DNA of 64,000 nucleotides from an uncultured Butyricicoccus sp. (GCA_934532985.1 CAKTAV010000006.1:1-64000), one strand, 5' to 3'; positions 32,000 through 41,554 are shown, numbered from the stretch's first letter. Numbers and translations are program-made. Notes: generated from the sequence alone by a model not told the origin.

Positions 32000-33918
32000 C
32001 CATTGCCCTCCAGGTCAGCATCTGCCTGTGCACAAGCCGATTTATACGCCGCAATAATCGCACGCGACGAGCAGGTTGCTCCGGAAACCGTATCGACATC
32101 CGCACTCTGCGTACTGAGGATGCGGGCAACCACACCGTCATATGCCTGATTGCACCACGAGGACATGCTGGAATCGGTATACGTCATACCGGAAATCGCC
32201 TTGGTTTCGCCATTCTTAAAGGTGACATACAGAGACAGCGTATACGGGTCAAATTCCTCATCATCATCCGGCTCAACCGTCGCGCTGGCGCTGTACGTAC
32301 CGTTGCGTTTGGTCTTGTCCTCCTCTGCCGGCGTCTCCTTGTCCGTATCCTTATTGCTGTCATCCTTCTTGTCGTCGTTCTTCTTGTTTTCCTCTTCCTG
32401 CTTCTTGACGTCCTCGTCTGCCTGCTTGCAGGCATCCTGATACGCTTCCAGCAGGGCGTTGGACGAGCAGGTTGCGCTGGTAACCACGTCAATTCCTTCC
32501 GTCGTCTGCGTGTTCAGAATCTTCGGTGCAATCGTCTTATACGCTCTCTTGCAATAGGACAGGTTTATCTTATCCGAATCCGATGTCGTCGGCTCGGAAA
32601 TCGCCGTCGCCTTGCCATCCTTAAACGTAACCTCAACCGACAGCGTGTATTCCTCGAAGTCCTCGTCCTCATCCGGATGAACCGTCGCTGTGCCGGTATA
32701 GGTGCCGTTGCGCTGCGGATTCGGATCAACCGGCGTATCCGGCGTGTCCGGCTTATCTGGCGTGTCCGGGGTATCCGGCGTGTCCGGCTGCTTCTCCGCC
32801 TGCTTCAGCGCGTTATTGACCGCCTCAATAATACCGTTGGAGCTGAACGTTGCACCCGTTACAACATCTACTGAGGTAGACTGCTTTTTCAAAATGGAAT
32901 TCAGCACACCCTTCGCCTGATTCAGGAACGACGGGGTCTCGTCCTTCGCGCTCACAACCTTGAGCGCGGTGATCTGGTCGCTCTTGATAGTTACGCGCAC
33001 CTTGATGTCGCCGCCCCAGCCCGTGCCGACACCGGTGTACTTACCGTTGTTATAGTCGCCGCTGAGCTTTTTGTTTGACGGAACATTGGTGTTGTGATGC
33101 GGCGTGCTCGGCTTTTTATCCGGCTTGCTGCCGCCGGACGCCTGATTCAGTGCGTCAATGACCGCATTTTTGATACCGGTCGAGGAATAAGTCGCACCGG
33201 ATACGGTATCGACATTTGGGCTTTGTGCGCTGATAATCTTATTGATAATACCCTTCGCGTTGGAAAAATACGGCTCATCCTGATTGGCTGCCGAGAGAAT
33301 CGAAATCGCGTCGATCTTTGCGTCCTTGATGACAACCTGCACCTTAATCGTGCCGCCGGCAAAGCCCTTTCCCGTGCCGGTATAGGTGCCGTCCTTCCAG
33401 TCGCCATTCTTGGTGTACGACGACTCGCTCAGACTCCCACCTGCGCTCTCCGATGCGCTGGCTGCCGCACTGGACGTCGATTTCGCACCGGTCAGTGCGT
33501 TCTCCACCGCTTCCTTAATGCCGCGGGAGCTGTACGTCGCGCCGGAAACCGAGTCTACCTCCCACGTCTGCTTCTCAATAATCGAGTCGATCAGCGCGGT
33601 GGCACGGTTAAAGAAGCTCGCGTCGTCCTGATTGCTCAAAACCGTGATGTCGGTAATCTGCTTTTTTTCTACCTTTACCTGTACCTTGACTTCACCACGA
33701 TAGCCAGTGCCGGTGCCGGTATACGTGCCGTCTTTATAATCTCCCTTGGCGTTCTTGGCCTTTTTCATCTGTTCCTTCGCCACATCGCCCTCGGCGGCAG
33801 CCGCCGTTGTCCAGTCGATGGCATCCAGAATCGGCTTGCTCTGCTGGAAGCCGAACGCCGCCATTGCCGTCAAAGCAACAGCAGGAATAATTTGTGCTGC
33901 ATACTTTCCATACTTCAT
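31996..33918 (-). CDS. Secreted protein with five FMN-binding domains
   Basis: 640 residues. N-terminal signal/anchor helix (about 8-24). Five FMN_bind repeats: about 60-143, 174-260, 289-374, 402-500 and 536-632. The predicted FMN-carrying threonines are Thr128, Thr243, Thr357, Thr483 and Thr615 in (S/T)(G/S)AT motifs. Domain 4 has SAT in place of GAT. Domains 1-3 share TGTGxGxxG starts; domains 4-5 instead carry acidic DEDEDFEEY / DDDEEFDPY inserts. Linkers include a DTPDTPD repeat at 378-399 and a Lys/Asp/Glu stretch at 503-538. No sortase motif. Loading would need the ApbE encoded just upstream. Confidence 0.92.
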   Translation of the reverse strand: MKYGKYAAQIIPAVALTAMAAFGFQQSKPILDAIDWTTAAAAEGDVAKEQMKKAKNAKGDYKDGTYTGTGTGYRGEVKVQVKVEKKQITDITVLSNQDDASFFNRATALIDSIIEKQTWEVDSVSGATYSSRGIKEAVENALTGAKSTSSAAASASESAGGSLSESSYTKNGDWKDGTYTGTGKGFAGGTIKVQVVIKDAKIDAISILSAANQDEPYFSNAKGIINKIISAQSPNVDTVSGATYSSTGIKNAVIDALNQASGGSKPDKKPSTPHHNTNVPSNKKLSGDYNNGKYTGVGTGWGGDIKVRVTIKSDQITALKVVSAKDETPSFLNQAKGVLNSILKKQSTSVDVVTGATFSSNGIIEAVNNALKQAEKQPDTPDTPDTPDKPDTPDTPVDPNPQRNGTYTGTATVHPDEDEDFEEYTLSVEVTFKDGKATAISEPTTSDSDKINLSYCKRAYKTIAPKILNTQTTEGIDVVTSATCSSNALLEAYQDACKQADEDVKKQEEENKKNDDKKDDSNKDTDKETPAEEDKTKRNGTYSASATVEPDDDEEFDPYTLSLYVTFKNGETKAISGMTYTDSSMSSWCNQAYDGVVARILSTQSADVDTVSGATCSSRAIIAAYKSACAQADADLEGNG

Positions 33919-33978
33919 ATCATTTTCTCCTTGTCACGCTGTGCCCGCAATATTGTTATCATTTGCTAATATATAATA

Positions 33979-35049
33979 TCACGTTTTTTCCCTATGCGCT
34001 ACCTCAAATTTTTCTCGCGATTCAAAGCAATCCTCTAAGCCCTCTGTAATGGTAATAGAGCCATCATCTTCCACAAATACCGCCTGAAACTCATCAGAAT
34101 GTGCACGCCAGTACTCCAGTGCCTTGTCATAACCCATGGCAAACAATGCAGTGGATAATGCGTCACCTGTTGTGCCGTCCTCACCGACAATGGTTACCGA
34201 GCTTAAACCGCTGCGCGCCGGTGCGCCGGTTGCCGGATCAAGGATGTGCCAATAGGTCTTGCCGTCCCGCTTGAAGAACCGCTGGTAGCCGCCGGAGGTG
34301 TCTACCACACAGTCCGTCACAGCGACCGCACCAATGGTCTTTTCGTTGTCGTCCGGATCCATAATGCCGATGCGCCACGGCTGTCCGTCCGTCTTGCTGC
34401 CGATCAGCTCCACCGTGCTGCCGCCCAAGCTAATCATTGCCGAGTCCACGCCCTGCTCCTTCATGATGTCGCGCAGACGGTTGCCCAAGTATCCCTTTGC
34501 GATGCCGCCAAGGTCAATTTTCGTGCCCTTGTCCAGCGACAGCGTATCCGTTTCGGTATCCAGATGCACCTTGTCGCCGCCGACATGCTTCAGCAGTTTT
34601 TCCCGTTTTGCTTCGTTCAGAACATGGTACTTCTGTGTCGGGAAGCCCCACGCACTGGTCAGTGGATACATCGTAATCGTGAACGCCTCATCCGTGGATT
34701 TTTCGATGTCCAACGCGCTTTGAATCAGCTCTTCGGTCTCCGGCGACACCAAAACCGTATTTCCTTCATTTGCCAGTGCAACCTCACTGTCCTTTACACT
34801 GACAGAAAACAGCTCATCCAACCGGTTAATTTCCTCTACCGATGCATCAATTGCCTGCTGTGCATTCGCGCCATATGCCGTCAGCGACATATACGCATCC
34901 ATCGCAAAGACGTCCTGCTGTGCAGAGGGAATCTCTCCAGACTGCGCGCCTGCCGCGCTGCCGCTTCCCGCAGTCGTTGTCGTTCCGCATCCCACGCATA
35001 CGAACGCCGTACATAGTGCCGCGAGGCATTTCGTCTGTATTCTCCTCAT
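33979..35049 (-). CDS. apbE: FAD:protein FMN transferase (ApbE), lipoprotein
   Basis: 356 residues. A lipoprotein signal peptide with lipobox VCVGC (Cys21) places it on the outer face of the membrane. ApbE domain: FAMDAYMSLTAYG, DLGGIAKGYLGNRL near 190, AMISLGGSTVELIG, and the C-terminal DPATGAPARSGLSSVTIVG with TTGDALSTALFAMG. It cleaves FAD and attaches FMN to Thr in (S/T)GAT motifs, of which the next two genes encode six. First gene of the operon apbE - 5xFMN - 1xFMN - polyferredoxin. Confidence 0.95.
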   Translation of the reverse strand: MRRIQTKCLAALCTAFVCVGCGTTTTAGSGSAAGAQSGEIPSAQQDVFAMDAYMSLTAYGANAQQAIDASVEEINRLDELFSVSVKDSEVALANEGNTVLVSPETEELIQSALDIEKSTDEAFTITMYPLTSAWGFPTQKYHVLNEAKREKLLKHVGGDKVHLDTETDTLSLDKGTKIDLGGIAKGYLGNRLRDIMKEQGVDSAMISLGGSTVELIGSKTDGQPWRIGIMDPDDNEKTIGAVAVTDCVVDTSGGYQRFFKRDGKTYWHILDPATGAPARSGLSSVTIVGEDGTTGDALSTALFAMGYDKALEYWRAHSDEFQAVFVEDDGSITITEGLEDCFESREKFEVAHREKT

Positions 35050-35111
35050 CTTTTTCTCCTTTATTCGTTGTATTGTTCTATAACATCACACGCATCTACT
35101 GTAATCACGCC

Positions 35112-35141
35112 GAAAGGCTGGAACAATTGTCCCAGCCTTTC
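35112..35141. terminator. Hairpin between the Tp47-like gene and apbE
   Basis: GAAAGGCTGG / CCAGCCTTTC, perfect 10-bp stem. No T-run follows on the minus strand, so it could be a weak terminator or processing site. Confidence 0.5.
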
Positions 35142-35172
35142 ACTTGTGAATCAAATCAAATAACCCGAAGGA

Positions 35173-36951
35173 TTATTTTTTAACCTTAACCGACTTGACT
35201 GCGCTCCAATCCGAGTAATACGTCGTGCCCTTTACCTTCTGATAAGCGCGAACACGAACGTAAACTCTCTTGCCCTTCTTCAGAGACTTCAGGGTCTTCG
35301 TCGTAGAAGAAGTAGTAACCTTCTTACCGGAAGCAATCTTCGACTTGCTGGTGGAGTACTGAATCTGGTACTTCGCACCGGAAACCTTGGCAACCTTTAC
35401 AGCAGCACGGCCCGCCTTAGTGGATTTCAGGCTGTTCACCTTAGAGTTCTTCGGGTTTACCTTGACCGTAACATTCTTGGTTGCCTCTACCGTTGTGGAG
35501 GTATTGCCTTCACGGTCGGTCGTCGTCACCTCTGCAGTAATGGTGATCACTGCCTTGCCGAGGTTCTTCTTGCTGACGGTAACGTTGCCGTTTTCATCCA
35601 CTGCAGCAATCTTATCGTCGCTGCTGCTATACTTGAGCACAGCATTTGCCACATTTGTCGTTGCATTCAGCGCAAACGCCTTGCTGCCCTTTGCCTTGCG
35701 GATCGAGCTGTCAGCGGCAATATACTTTTCTACAGAAACACCGGAAATCTTGATATCGCTGTATTTTTCGTCCGTCATCGTGACCACATAGTCGTCGCCG
35801 CCTGCGCAGTCAGCACTCAGTGTCAGGACGCCGGTTTTCTCATCGTAGCTGTAGTTTGCCGGATCAACCGTCGTGCCATGGCGTGCGCCCTTGACAACCG
35901 AAGCTACTGTGTAGTTTGCATCTTCCGGAACGCCCTCCAGAGCCAGCTTCACAGTCGTGCCGTCCGTCGTCGTCTTCGACTCAATCACCGAACCGGTGCT
36001 GTTCACGCGATTCTTAATATATGTGTCGGTCTCCACAACAACATCCGCAGCATCCTTCAGCAGATAGGTGATCTTACTGATGCTGTTGCCGCCGGTCAGA
36101 GCATTCGTTCTCTGATACGGATTATGGTTGCCATGTGGCTCCTGGAACACATCATCAACTGCCCAAGAAAACTCATTCGTGCGCAGCCAAGCGTTGTCAC
36201 TATGCAGCATGCCATAGTTCTTGCCATCCTTGTCGGTGACAATAATACCATACAGATTATCGGTCGTAGCCAGTTCAGAAACTTCTGCGCCCAGATCCAG
36301 CTGATAATCACCCCAAGCCGTGTTGGTAGCCAGCGCGACATCCGTCTCTACCGTCTTCGTGCCTTCATCGCTGATCATCGCGGTGAACGTGCCGTCCGCA
36401 TTCAGCTGCTTGTACTCCGTCGTGAACGCTGTGCTGCTGTATGCCGCATTCTTCAGATAATCCTGAACAATCGCCAGCGTGCTGCCTTCCGCAGCGTTTG
36501 CCGCCATCACTGCGTCATACACCGCAACCGGAATCTTAATCTGTACCTCCTTGATACCGTACAGATTTGCGCCGGTCGCCTCTCCGCCTGTCTCATCATT
36601 CGCTACTTCCGTCTCATACCAAGCAGTTGCATAGCGTGTCGACTTCTGCGTAGTAGCAGAGGTTACGGTATCATACATGCCCTCTGCGCGGTATGCCGCA
36701 ACCTTGTCCTCGGTTCCGACCTCGGTGGAATCGCTTGCCGTCACGCCGTTCAGCTCGCCATAGTAAAAATCGGCGTTCTGCATGTTGATGGTGGCATAGT
36801 AATAACCATCCACCGCAACAGGGGTCGATTCGGTCTCTCCTGCGGTTTCATTCAGCACAATCTGCTCCGCTGCCAGCGCACTCATCGGCAGCATGCTCGC
36901 TGTCATCATGCCCGCCATCAGAGCAGCAAGTACTCTCTTGGAATAATTCAT
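35173..36951 (-). CDS. Secreted Tp47-like protein with Big2 and fibronectin-like C-terminal domains
   Basis: 592 residues. Signal peptide with cleavage about residue 28 (MTASMLPMSALAAE). Residues about 45-300 resemble the N-terminal part of Treponema Tp47: YYATINMQNADFYYGELN and AEGMYDTVTSAT match its YATLSYADYWAGEL and AGMFDAVSRAT. Then a possible Ig-like region, a Big2 domain (about 400-500, KYSSSDDKIAAVDENGNVTV) and a C-terminal Fn3-like domain (GAKYQIQYSTSKSKI, YVRVRAYQKVKGTTYYSDWS). Tp47 is a zinc lipoprotein with penicillin binding; here no lipobox is seen. Located just before apbE with a hairpin between. The Tp47 relation is from motif memory. Confidence 0.75.
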   Translation of the reverse strand: MNYSKRVLAALMAGMMTASMLPMSALAAEQIVLNETAGETESTPVAVDGYYYATINMQNADFYYGELNGVTASDSTEVGTEDKVAAYRAEGMYDTVTSATTQKSTRYATAWYETEVANDETGGEATGANLYGIKEVQIKIPVAVYDAVMAANAAEGSTLAIVQDYLKNAAYSSTAFTTEYKQLNADGTFTAMISDEGTKTVETDVALATNTAWGDYQLDLGAEVSELATTDNLYGIIVTDKDGKNYGMLHSDNAWLRTNEFSWAVDDVFQEPHGNHNPYQRTNALTGGNSISKITYLLKDAADVVVETDTYIKNRVNSTGSVIESKTTTDGTTVKLALEGVPEDANYTVASVVKGARHGTTVDPANYSYDEKTGVLTLSADCAGGDDYVVTMTDEKYSDIKISGVSVEKYIAADSSIRKAKGSKAFALNATTNVANAVLKYSSSDDKIAAVDENGNVTVSKKNLGKAVITITAEVTTTDREGNTSTTVEATKNVTVKVNPKNSKVNSLKSTKAGRAAVKVAKVSGAKYQIQYSTSKSKIASGKKVTTSSTTKTLKSLKKGKRVYVRVRAYQKVKGTTYYSDWSAVKSVKVKK

Positions 36952-37131
36952 ACGTTGTTCCTCTTTTCTTTTTCAATTACGCTCACCATGGAAACTGCGT
37001 TTTCCGCTCTCGCCGGTATTTCTCACCTGCCGAGCGAAACTTTCGTTATTTATATTACCAGCTTTCTGATATTTCTCTACTCCACGTTTCAAAAAATAAT
37101 CCATTCCGGTTTTTGCTTTTCCAATAGAAAT

Positions 37132-37165
37132 CCCCGTCTTGTCGATTTGGCACAACAAGGCGGGG
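37132..37165 (-). terminator. Terminator of hemB
   Basis: CCCCGTCTTGT / ACAAGGCGGGG stem (one wobble), 12-nt loop, 41 bp after the hemB stop. Confidence 0.65.
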
Positions 37166-37205
37166 TACGATTCGCAATATTTTATTTTATGGCTACTACA
37201 GCCAC

Positions 37206-38189
37206 TCAGCCGATTTTTCCTTCGTCCATATAGTGGGCGAGCTCTTCTGCAAAATAGCTGATATAAATATCCGCTCCCGCGCGGTACGCACAGGCCGCCA
37301 TCTCGCAAACAATGCGTTCTTCATCCAAAAATCCCGCTTCTGCCGTGGTTTTGACCATCGAATATTCTCCGCTGACGCTGTACGCTGCAATCGGAAGATC
37401 CGTCGCATCCTTGGCCTCACGGATCAGGTCGCCATAGGCCATCGCCGGTTTTACCATAACGATATCTGCGCCCTCTTCCACATCCAGCAGAATTTCCTTC
37501 AACGCTTCGCGGCGGTTGTGGAAGTCCATCTGATAGCTCTTGCGGTCACCAAACGACGGCGCGGAATCTGCTGCATCACGGAATGGGCCATAAAATGCCG
37601 AGGCAAACTTCGCGGAATACGCCATGATCGGTGTATTGCTGTAGCCGTGCTCATCCAGCATCTCACGAATTGCTCCAACTCGGCCATCCATCATGTCCGA
37701 CGGCGCTACCATATCTGCGCCCGCCTGTACCTGTGACAATGCTGTCTTTGCCAGCAGCTCCAACGTCTTGTCATTGTCCACATCATGTCCGCACAACACG
37801 CCGCAGTGACCGTGCGATGTATATTCACACATGCACACATCGCCAATCATGTACAGATCCGGGCACACACTTTTTGCTTTGCGAAACGCCTTCTGCACAA
37901 TACCGTCCTCTGCATAGGCCTGGCTGCCCAGCTCGTCTTTCTGCTCCGGAATGCCAAACAGCATCACGCCGCCGATTCCGGCCTCGGCCAGCTCACTCAG
38001 GCGCTCTTCCATGCGATCCACGCTCCAGCGGTACTGTCCCTTCATCGACGGAATTTCTTCCTTAATGTTGCTTCCCTCCGTGACAAACATCGGATAGATC
38101 AGCGATGACTTGTCCATCCGCGTTTCGCGCACCATCTTGCGCAGACGTGCGCTCGAGCGCAGTCGTCTCGGTCGATATAATAAATCCAT
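37206..38189 (-). CDS. hemB: Delta-aminolevulinic acid dehydratase (porphobilinogen synthase)
   Basis: 327 residues from ATG 38189 (AGGAGG 7 nt upstream). Condenses two 5-aminolevulinates to porphobilinogen in tetrapyrrole synthesis. Zinc-binding cysteines are in CMCEYTSHGHCG near 120. Schiff-base lysines are in MAYSAKFASAFYGPFRDA near 190 and MVKPAMAY near 245. A full-length, single gene; no other heme, siroheme or cobalamin genes are adjacent. Confidence 0.97.
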   Translation of the reverse strand: MDLLYRPRRLRSSARLRKMVRETRMDKSSLIYPMFVTEGSNIKEEIPSMKGQYRWSVDRMEERLSELAEAGIGGVMLFGIPEQKDELGSQAYAEDGIVQKAFRKAKSVCPDLYMIGDVCMCEYTSHGHCGVLCGHDVDNDKTLELLAKTALSQVQAGADMVAPSDMMDGRVGAIREMLDEHGYSNTPIMAYSAKFASAFYGPFRDAADSAPSFGDRKSYQMDFHNRREALKEILLDVEEGADIVMVKPAMAYGDLIREAKDATDLPIAAYSVSGEYSMVKTTAEAGFLDEERIVCEMAACAYRAGADIYISYFAEELAHYMDEGKIG

Positions 38190-38536
38190 AATAGTCCTCC
38201 TATTTTCCCTGTGCCCTCTTTGCTTATCGCGTCGCTTGACACACGCTTGCATGATAGGCGATCGGAATTGGTTTCAGTATATTCTGTTTCCCCATTTCTG
38301 TCAAATCGCCCATAGAGAACACTCTGTTTTCGCTTTTCCTTTTACCTCTCTTCTGTTTTTCTGAGCATTTTAAAGGCAAACAACGACTTTGCGTAAGTTT
38401 TTCAACGATTTGATTGACATCTGCACAAAATCTGCTACAATGTCATTGCACAGTGCTTTGCGAACCGGCTATCGCGCACTGTGCCATTTCTATTGATAAG
38501 GATTACGGCGTATCCAAAAATCGGATCACGCCTAGA
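38190..38536. other. 347-bp divergent gap between hemB and trkA
   Basis: Contains the trkA-trkH promoter at 38414-38441 and must contain a hemB promoter on the other strand, which I cannot place confidently. No gene or strong hairpin is visible. Confidence 0.5.
38414..38441 (+). promoter_or_regulatory. Promoter of trkA-trkH
   Basis: TTGACA (38414-38419), 16-bp spacer, TACAAT (38436-38441), giving a leader of about 90 nt to ATG 38537. The leader has no obvious c-di-AMP riboswitch. Confidence 0.7.
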
Positions 38537-39919
38537 ATGAGCAAAATGAACATTATAATTATTGGCTGCGGCAAGGTCGGCCTCAAGTTGGCAGAAAAGC
38601 TGCTGGATGAGGATCACGATCTGGTACTCATTGATCGAAGTGAGGCCCGCATTCATTCCATTCCGGAGGAGCTTGATGCCATTCGCATCGTCGGAAATGG
38701 TGCCAGCGTCCAAACATTGCGGGATGCTCAAATTGAAACGGCAGATATTCTCATCGCGGTGACATCCTCCGATGAGCTGAATCTGCTGTGTTGTCTGATC
38801 GCCAAGGAGGTCAGCGGCTGCAATACCATTGCCCGTGTGCGCAGTCCTGTGTACAATCAGGAGTTGGGCTTTATCAAGGAAAAACTCGGCATCTCGATGA
38901 TTATCAATCCAGAGCTTGCCGCAGCGGTGGAAATTTCCCGCCTGCTCTATCTGCCGTCTGCAATGAAAAATGACGCGTTTGCCAAGGGACGCATCGAGCT
39001 GCTCAAACTGCGTCTGCGTCCGGAATACGGTCTGGACGGCATTCCGATCTCACAGATCGGTCACCGAACGCACAGCGATATTCTGATCTGCGGTGTCGAG
39101 CGCGGCGACGAGGTCACGATTCCGGACGGCAATTTTGTCCTGCACGACAATGACATTCTTTCTTTTCTCGCCGCTCCGCTCAATGCGGTTGCGTTTTTCC
39201 GCAACATCGGCATGAAAACCAAGCAGGTGCGCAGCGCACTCATTGTCGGCGGCGGCAAGATCTGCTACTATCTCACACAGCTTCTGCTGCGCATGAAGAT
39301 CAATGTCCGCATTATTGAACGCGACCGCGCACGCTGTGAAGAGCTGACCGATCTGTTTCCGGAGGCAACCATTATCTGGGGTGACGGCACAGATAAGCAG
39401 CTTTTGCTGGAGGAAGGACTGGCAAACACCGAGTCCTTTATCACACTGACCGATATGGATGAAGAAAACGTCCTTCTCGCACTGTACGCCAAGGCCGTAT
39501 CCGATCCCAAGCTGGTCACCAAGGTTAATCGAATTGCTTTTAACGACATCATTGACAATCTGGATATCGGAAGCGTGGTTTACCCGAAGAATCTGGCAGC
39601 CGACCACATCTTGCAGTATGTCCGCGCGATGAACAATTCCATGGACAGCAACGTGGAAACACTGTATAAAATTCTGGATGGCCGCGCGGAAGCGCTGGAG
39701 TTCTCCATCCACGAGAAATCCGACATCACCAATATCCCGCTGAGCGATTTGCAGCTGCGCAAAAATCTGCTGATCGGCGCGATTATCCGCGACGGAAAGA
39801 CGCGTATCCCGCGCGGTCAGGACAGCATTCAGGTCGGCGATACTGTCATCGTCATTACCCTGCAAAAGCAGCTACGCAACATCGGTGATATTCTGAAGAG
39901 ACCAAAGGGGCTGACGTAA
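38537..39919 (+). CDS. trkA: Trk potassium uptake regulatory subunit TrkA
   Basis: 460 residues from ATG 38537 (start chosen because MNIIIIGCGKVG must be near the N-terminus; a strong ribosome site is lacking). Two RCK halves: the first NAD-binding motif is IIIIGCGKVGLKLAEKLL and the second ALIVGGGKICYYL near 230; each is followed by a TrkA-C domain. It gates the TrkH pore in response to nucleotide. It ends 4 bp before trkH and the two form an operon. Confidence 0.93.
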   Translation: MSKMNIIIIGCGKVGLKLAEKLLDEDHDLVLIDRSEARIHSIPEELDAIRIVGNGASVQTLRDAQIETADILIAVTSSDELNLLCCLIAKEVSGCNTIARVRSPVYNQELGFIKEKLGISMIINPELAAAVEISRLLYLPSAMKNDAFAKGRIELLKLRLRPEYGLDGIPISQIGHRTHSDILICGVERGDEVTIPDGNFVLHDNDILSFLAAPLNAVAFFRNIGMKTKQVRSALIVGGGKICYYLTQLLLRMKINVRIIERDRARCEELTDLFPEATIIWGDGTDKQLLLEEGLANTESFITLTDMDEENVLLALYAKAVSDPKLVTKVNRIAFNDIIDNLDIGSVVYPKNLAADHILQYVRAMNNSMDSNVETLYKILDGRAEALEFSIHEKSDITNIPLSDLQLRKNLLIGAIIRDGKTRIPRGQDSIQVGDTVIVITLQKQLRNIGDILKRPKGLT

Positions 39920-39923
39920 TCCT

Positions 39924-41363
39924 ATGAATATCGCGATTGTAATTTATGTTATCGGCTGGATTTTGCTGCTGGAGGGCGGATTTCTTCTGCTTCCACTGGG
40001 CGTCGCCATCTTTTATCATGAGCAGATCGGCTTTTCCTTTTTGATTACTATGATTATCTGCGTGGTGCTCGGTCTGATCATAATCCGTCGAAAGCCCAAG
40101 GACAATGCCTTTTTCCTGCGAGAGGGCTATGTTTCCGTCTCGCTGAGCTGGATTGTGCTCAGTTTAGCCGGTGCACTGCCGTTCATTCTGTCCGGTCTGC
40201 TCCCCAATCCAATGAATGCGCTGTTTGAAACCGTCTCCGGCTTCACCACAACGGGTGCGACCATCTTCCCAGAGGTCGAATCGCTTCCGCGCTCCATTTT
40301 GATTTGGCGCAGCTTCACTCACTGGATCGGCGGCATGGGTGTGCTGGTCTTTCTGCTGATTCTGCTGCCACTGACTGGCGGCAGCCGTATGAACCTGATG
40401 AAGGCGGAAAGCCCCGGACCTTCCGTCACCCGCATTCTGCCGAAGGTGCGATCCAGTGCGAAGATTCTGTATCAGATTTATTTCGTGCTGACTATCGCGC
40501 AGTTTATTCTCCTACTGCTGGCGGGAATGTCGGTATTCGATTCGCTCAACACGACATTCGCCACTGCGGGAACCGGCGGTTTTGGTATTAAAAACAACAG
40601 CATTGCCGGCTATGGCGAACCCGTTCAGATCATCATTACAATATTTATGATTCTGTTCGGCATCAACTTCAATGCCTATTTCTTGATTCTCTCAAAGAAA
40701 TGGAAAGAAGCCTTCGGCAGTACGGAAGTTCGTGCTTATCTCGGTGTTATCGCCATATCCACGCTGTTTATTACCATCAATATTTATCCTCTGTACTCCA
40801 ACATCGGTGAAGCGGTTCGTCTCGCTTCCTTTCAGGTCGCGTCGATTATCACCACCACCGGCTTTGCCACGGTGGACTTCAACACATGGCCGCTGGCGTC
40901 GTGTACGATTCTCGTCATGCTGATGTTCGTCGGCGCTTGCGCCGGAAGCACTGGCGGCGGTATGAAAATTTCCCGCTTTATCATCATGCTGAAATCCGTA
41001 CAAAAGGAATTTCAGCTGTATCTGCATCCGCGGACGATTAAGAAAATTCAGATTGACGGAAAGCCAGTTGAGCATGATGTCATTCGTGCGACGAATATCT
41101 ATCTTATCACCTATTTCATGGTGTTCGCCGCCTCCATGCTGCTGATTGCACTGGAGAACCATGACTTTTTGACGACGTTTACCTCGGTTGCCACCGCACT
41201 GAACAATGTTGGTCCGGGCTTGAACCTCGTCGGTCCGGTGAACAACTTCTCGTTTTTCTCGAATTTCTCCAAATTCGTTCTGATTTTCGATATGCTGGCC
41301 GGTCGACTGGAGCTGTTCCCGCTGCTGCTTCTGTTCATGCGGCAGACATGGCAGAAATTCTAA
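39924..41363 (+). CDS. trkH: Trk potassium uptake protein TrkH
   Basis: 479 residues with about ten hydrophobic segments and four K+ filter-like loops, with conserved glycines in GFTTTGATIFPE (loop 1), ATAGTGGFGIKNNS (loop 2), ITTTGFATVDF (loop 3) and ALNNVGPGLNLVG (loop 4). These mark the four pore repeats. The N-terminal Trk signature is complete. It takes up K+ together with TrkA. Confidence 0.95.
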   Translation: MNIAIVIYVIGWILLLEGGFLLLPLGVAIFYHEQIGFSFLITMIICVVLGLIIIRRKPKDNAFFLREGYVSVSLSWIVLSLAGALPFILSGLLPNPMNALFETVSGFTTTGATIFPEVESLPRSILIWRSFTHWIGGMGVLVFLLILLPLTGGSRMNLMKAESPGPSVTRILPKVRSSAKILYQIYFVLTIAQFILLLLAGMSVFDSLNTTFATAGTGGFGIKNNSIAGYGEPVQIIITIFMILFGINFNAYFLILSKKWKEAFGSTEVRAYLGVIAISTLFITINIYPLYSNIGEAVRLASFQVASIITTTGFATVDFNTWPLASCTILVMLMFVGACAGSTGGGMKISRFIIMLKSVQKEFQLYLHPRTIKKIQIDGKPVEHDVIRATNIYLITYFMVFAASMLLIALENHDFLTTFTSVATALNNVGPGLNLVGPVNNFSFFSNFSKFVLIFDMLAGRLELFPLLLLFMRQTWQKF

Positions 41364-41518
41364 TATGCCGTCCGGAATAACAGGCATAACATAATAATAT
41401 TATATTGCTCATAAACATCCCCTTCAGCCGAGGACTATCTGCCGGAAGGGGATGTAGCTTTATCATTCTGTTCTTTTTCTGCCTGTCTTCCGCAAAACTT
41501 TACCAACATCACAATAAC

Positions 41519-41554
41519 AAAAGGATCTGCTGCATTGTATTTTGCAACAGACCC
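41519..41554 (-). terminator. Terminator of the ruv operon (recurring hairpin family)
   Basis: On the minus strand GGGTCTGTTGCA pairs with TGCAGCAGATCC (two wobbles) across an 8-nt A-rich loop, followed by TTTT; 8 bp after the ruvB stop. Confidence 0.8.

Noticed and set aside
32740..32800. Short tandem repeats resembling a CRISPR or satellite
   Set aside because: They are codons for the DTPDTPD linker inside the five-domain FMN protein; no spacers.
35878..37233. A 451-codon plus-strand frame over the Tp47-like gene
   Set aside because: Antisense shadow with no recognisable domain.
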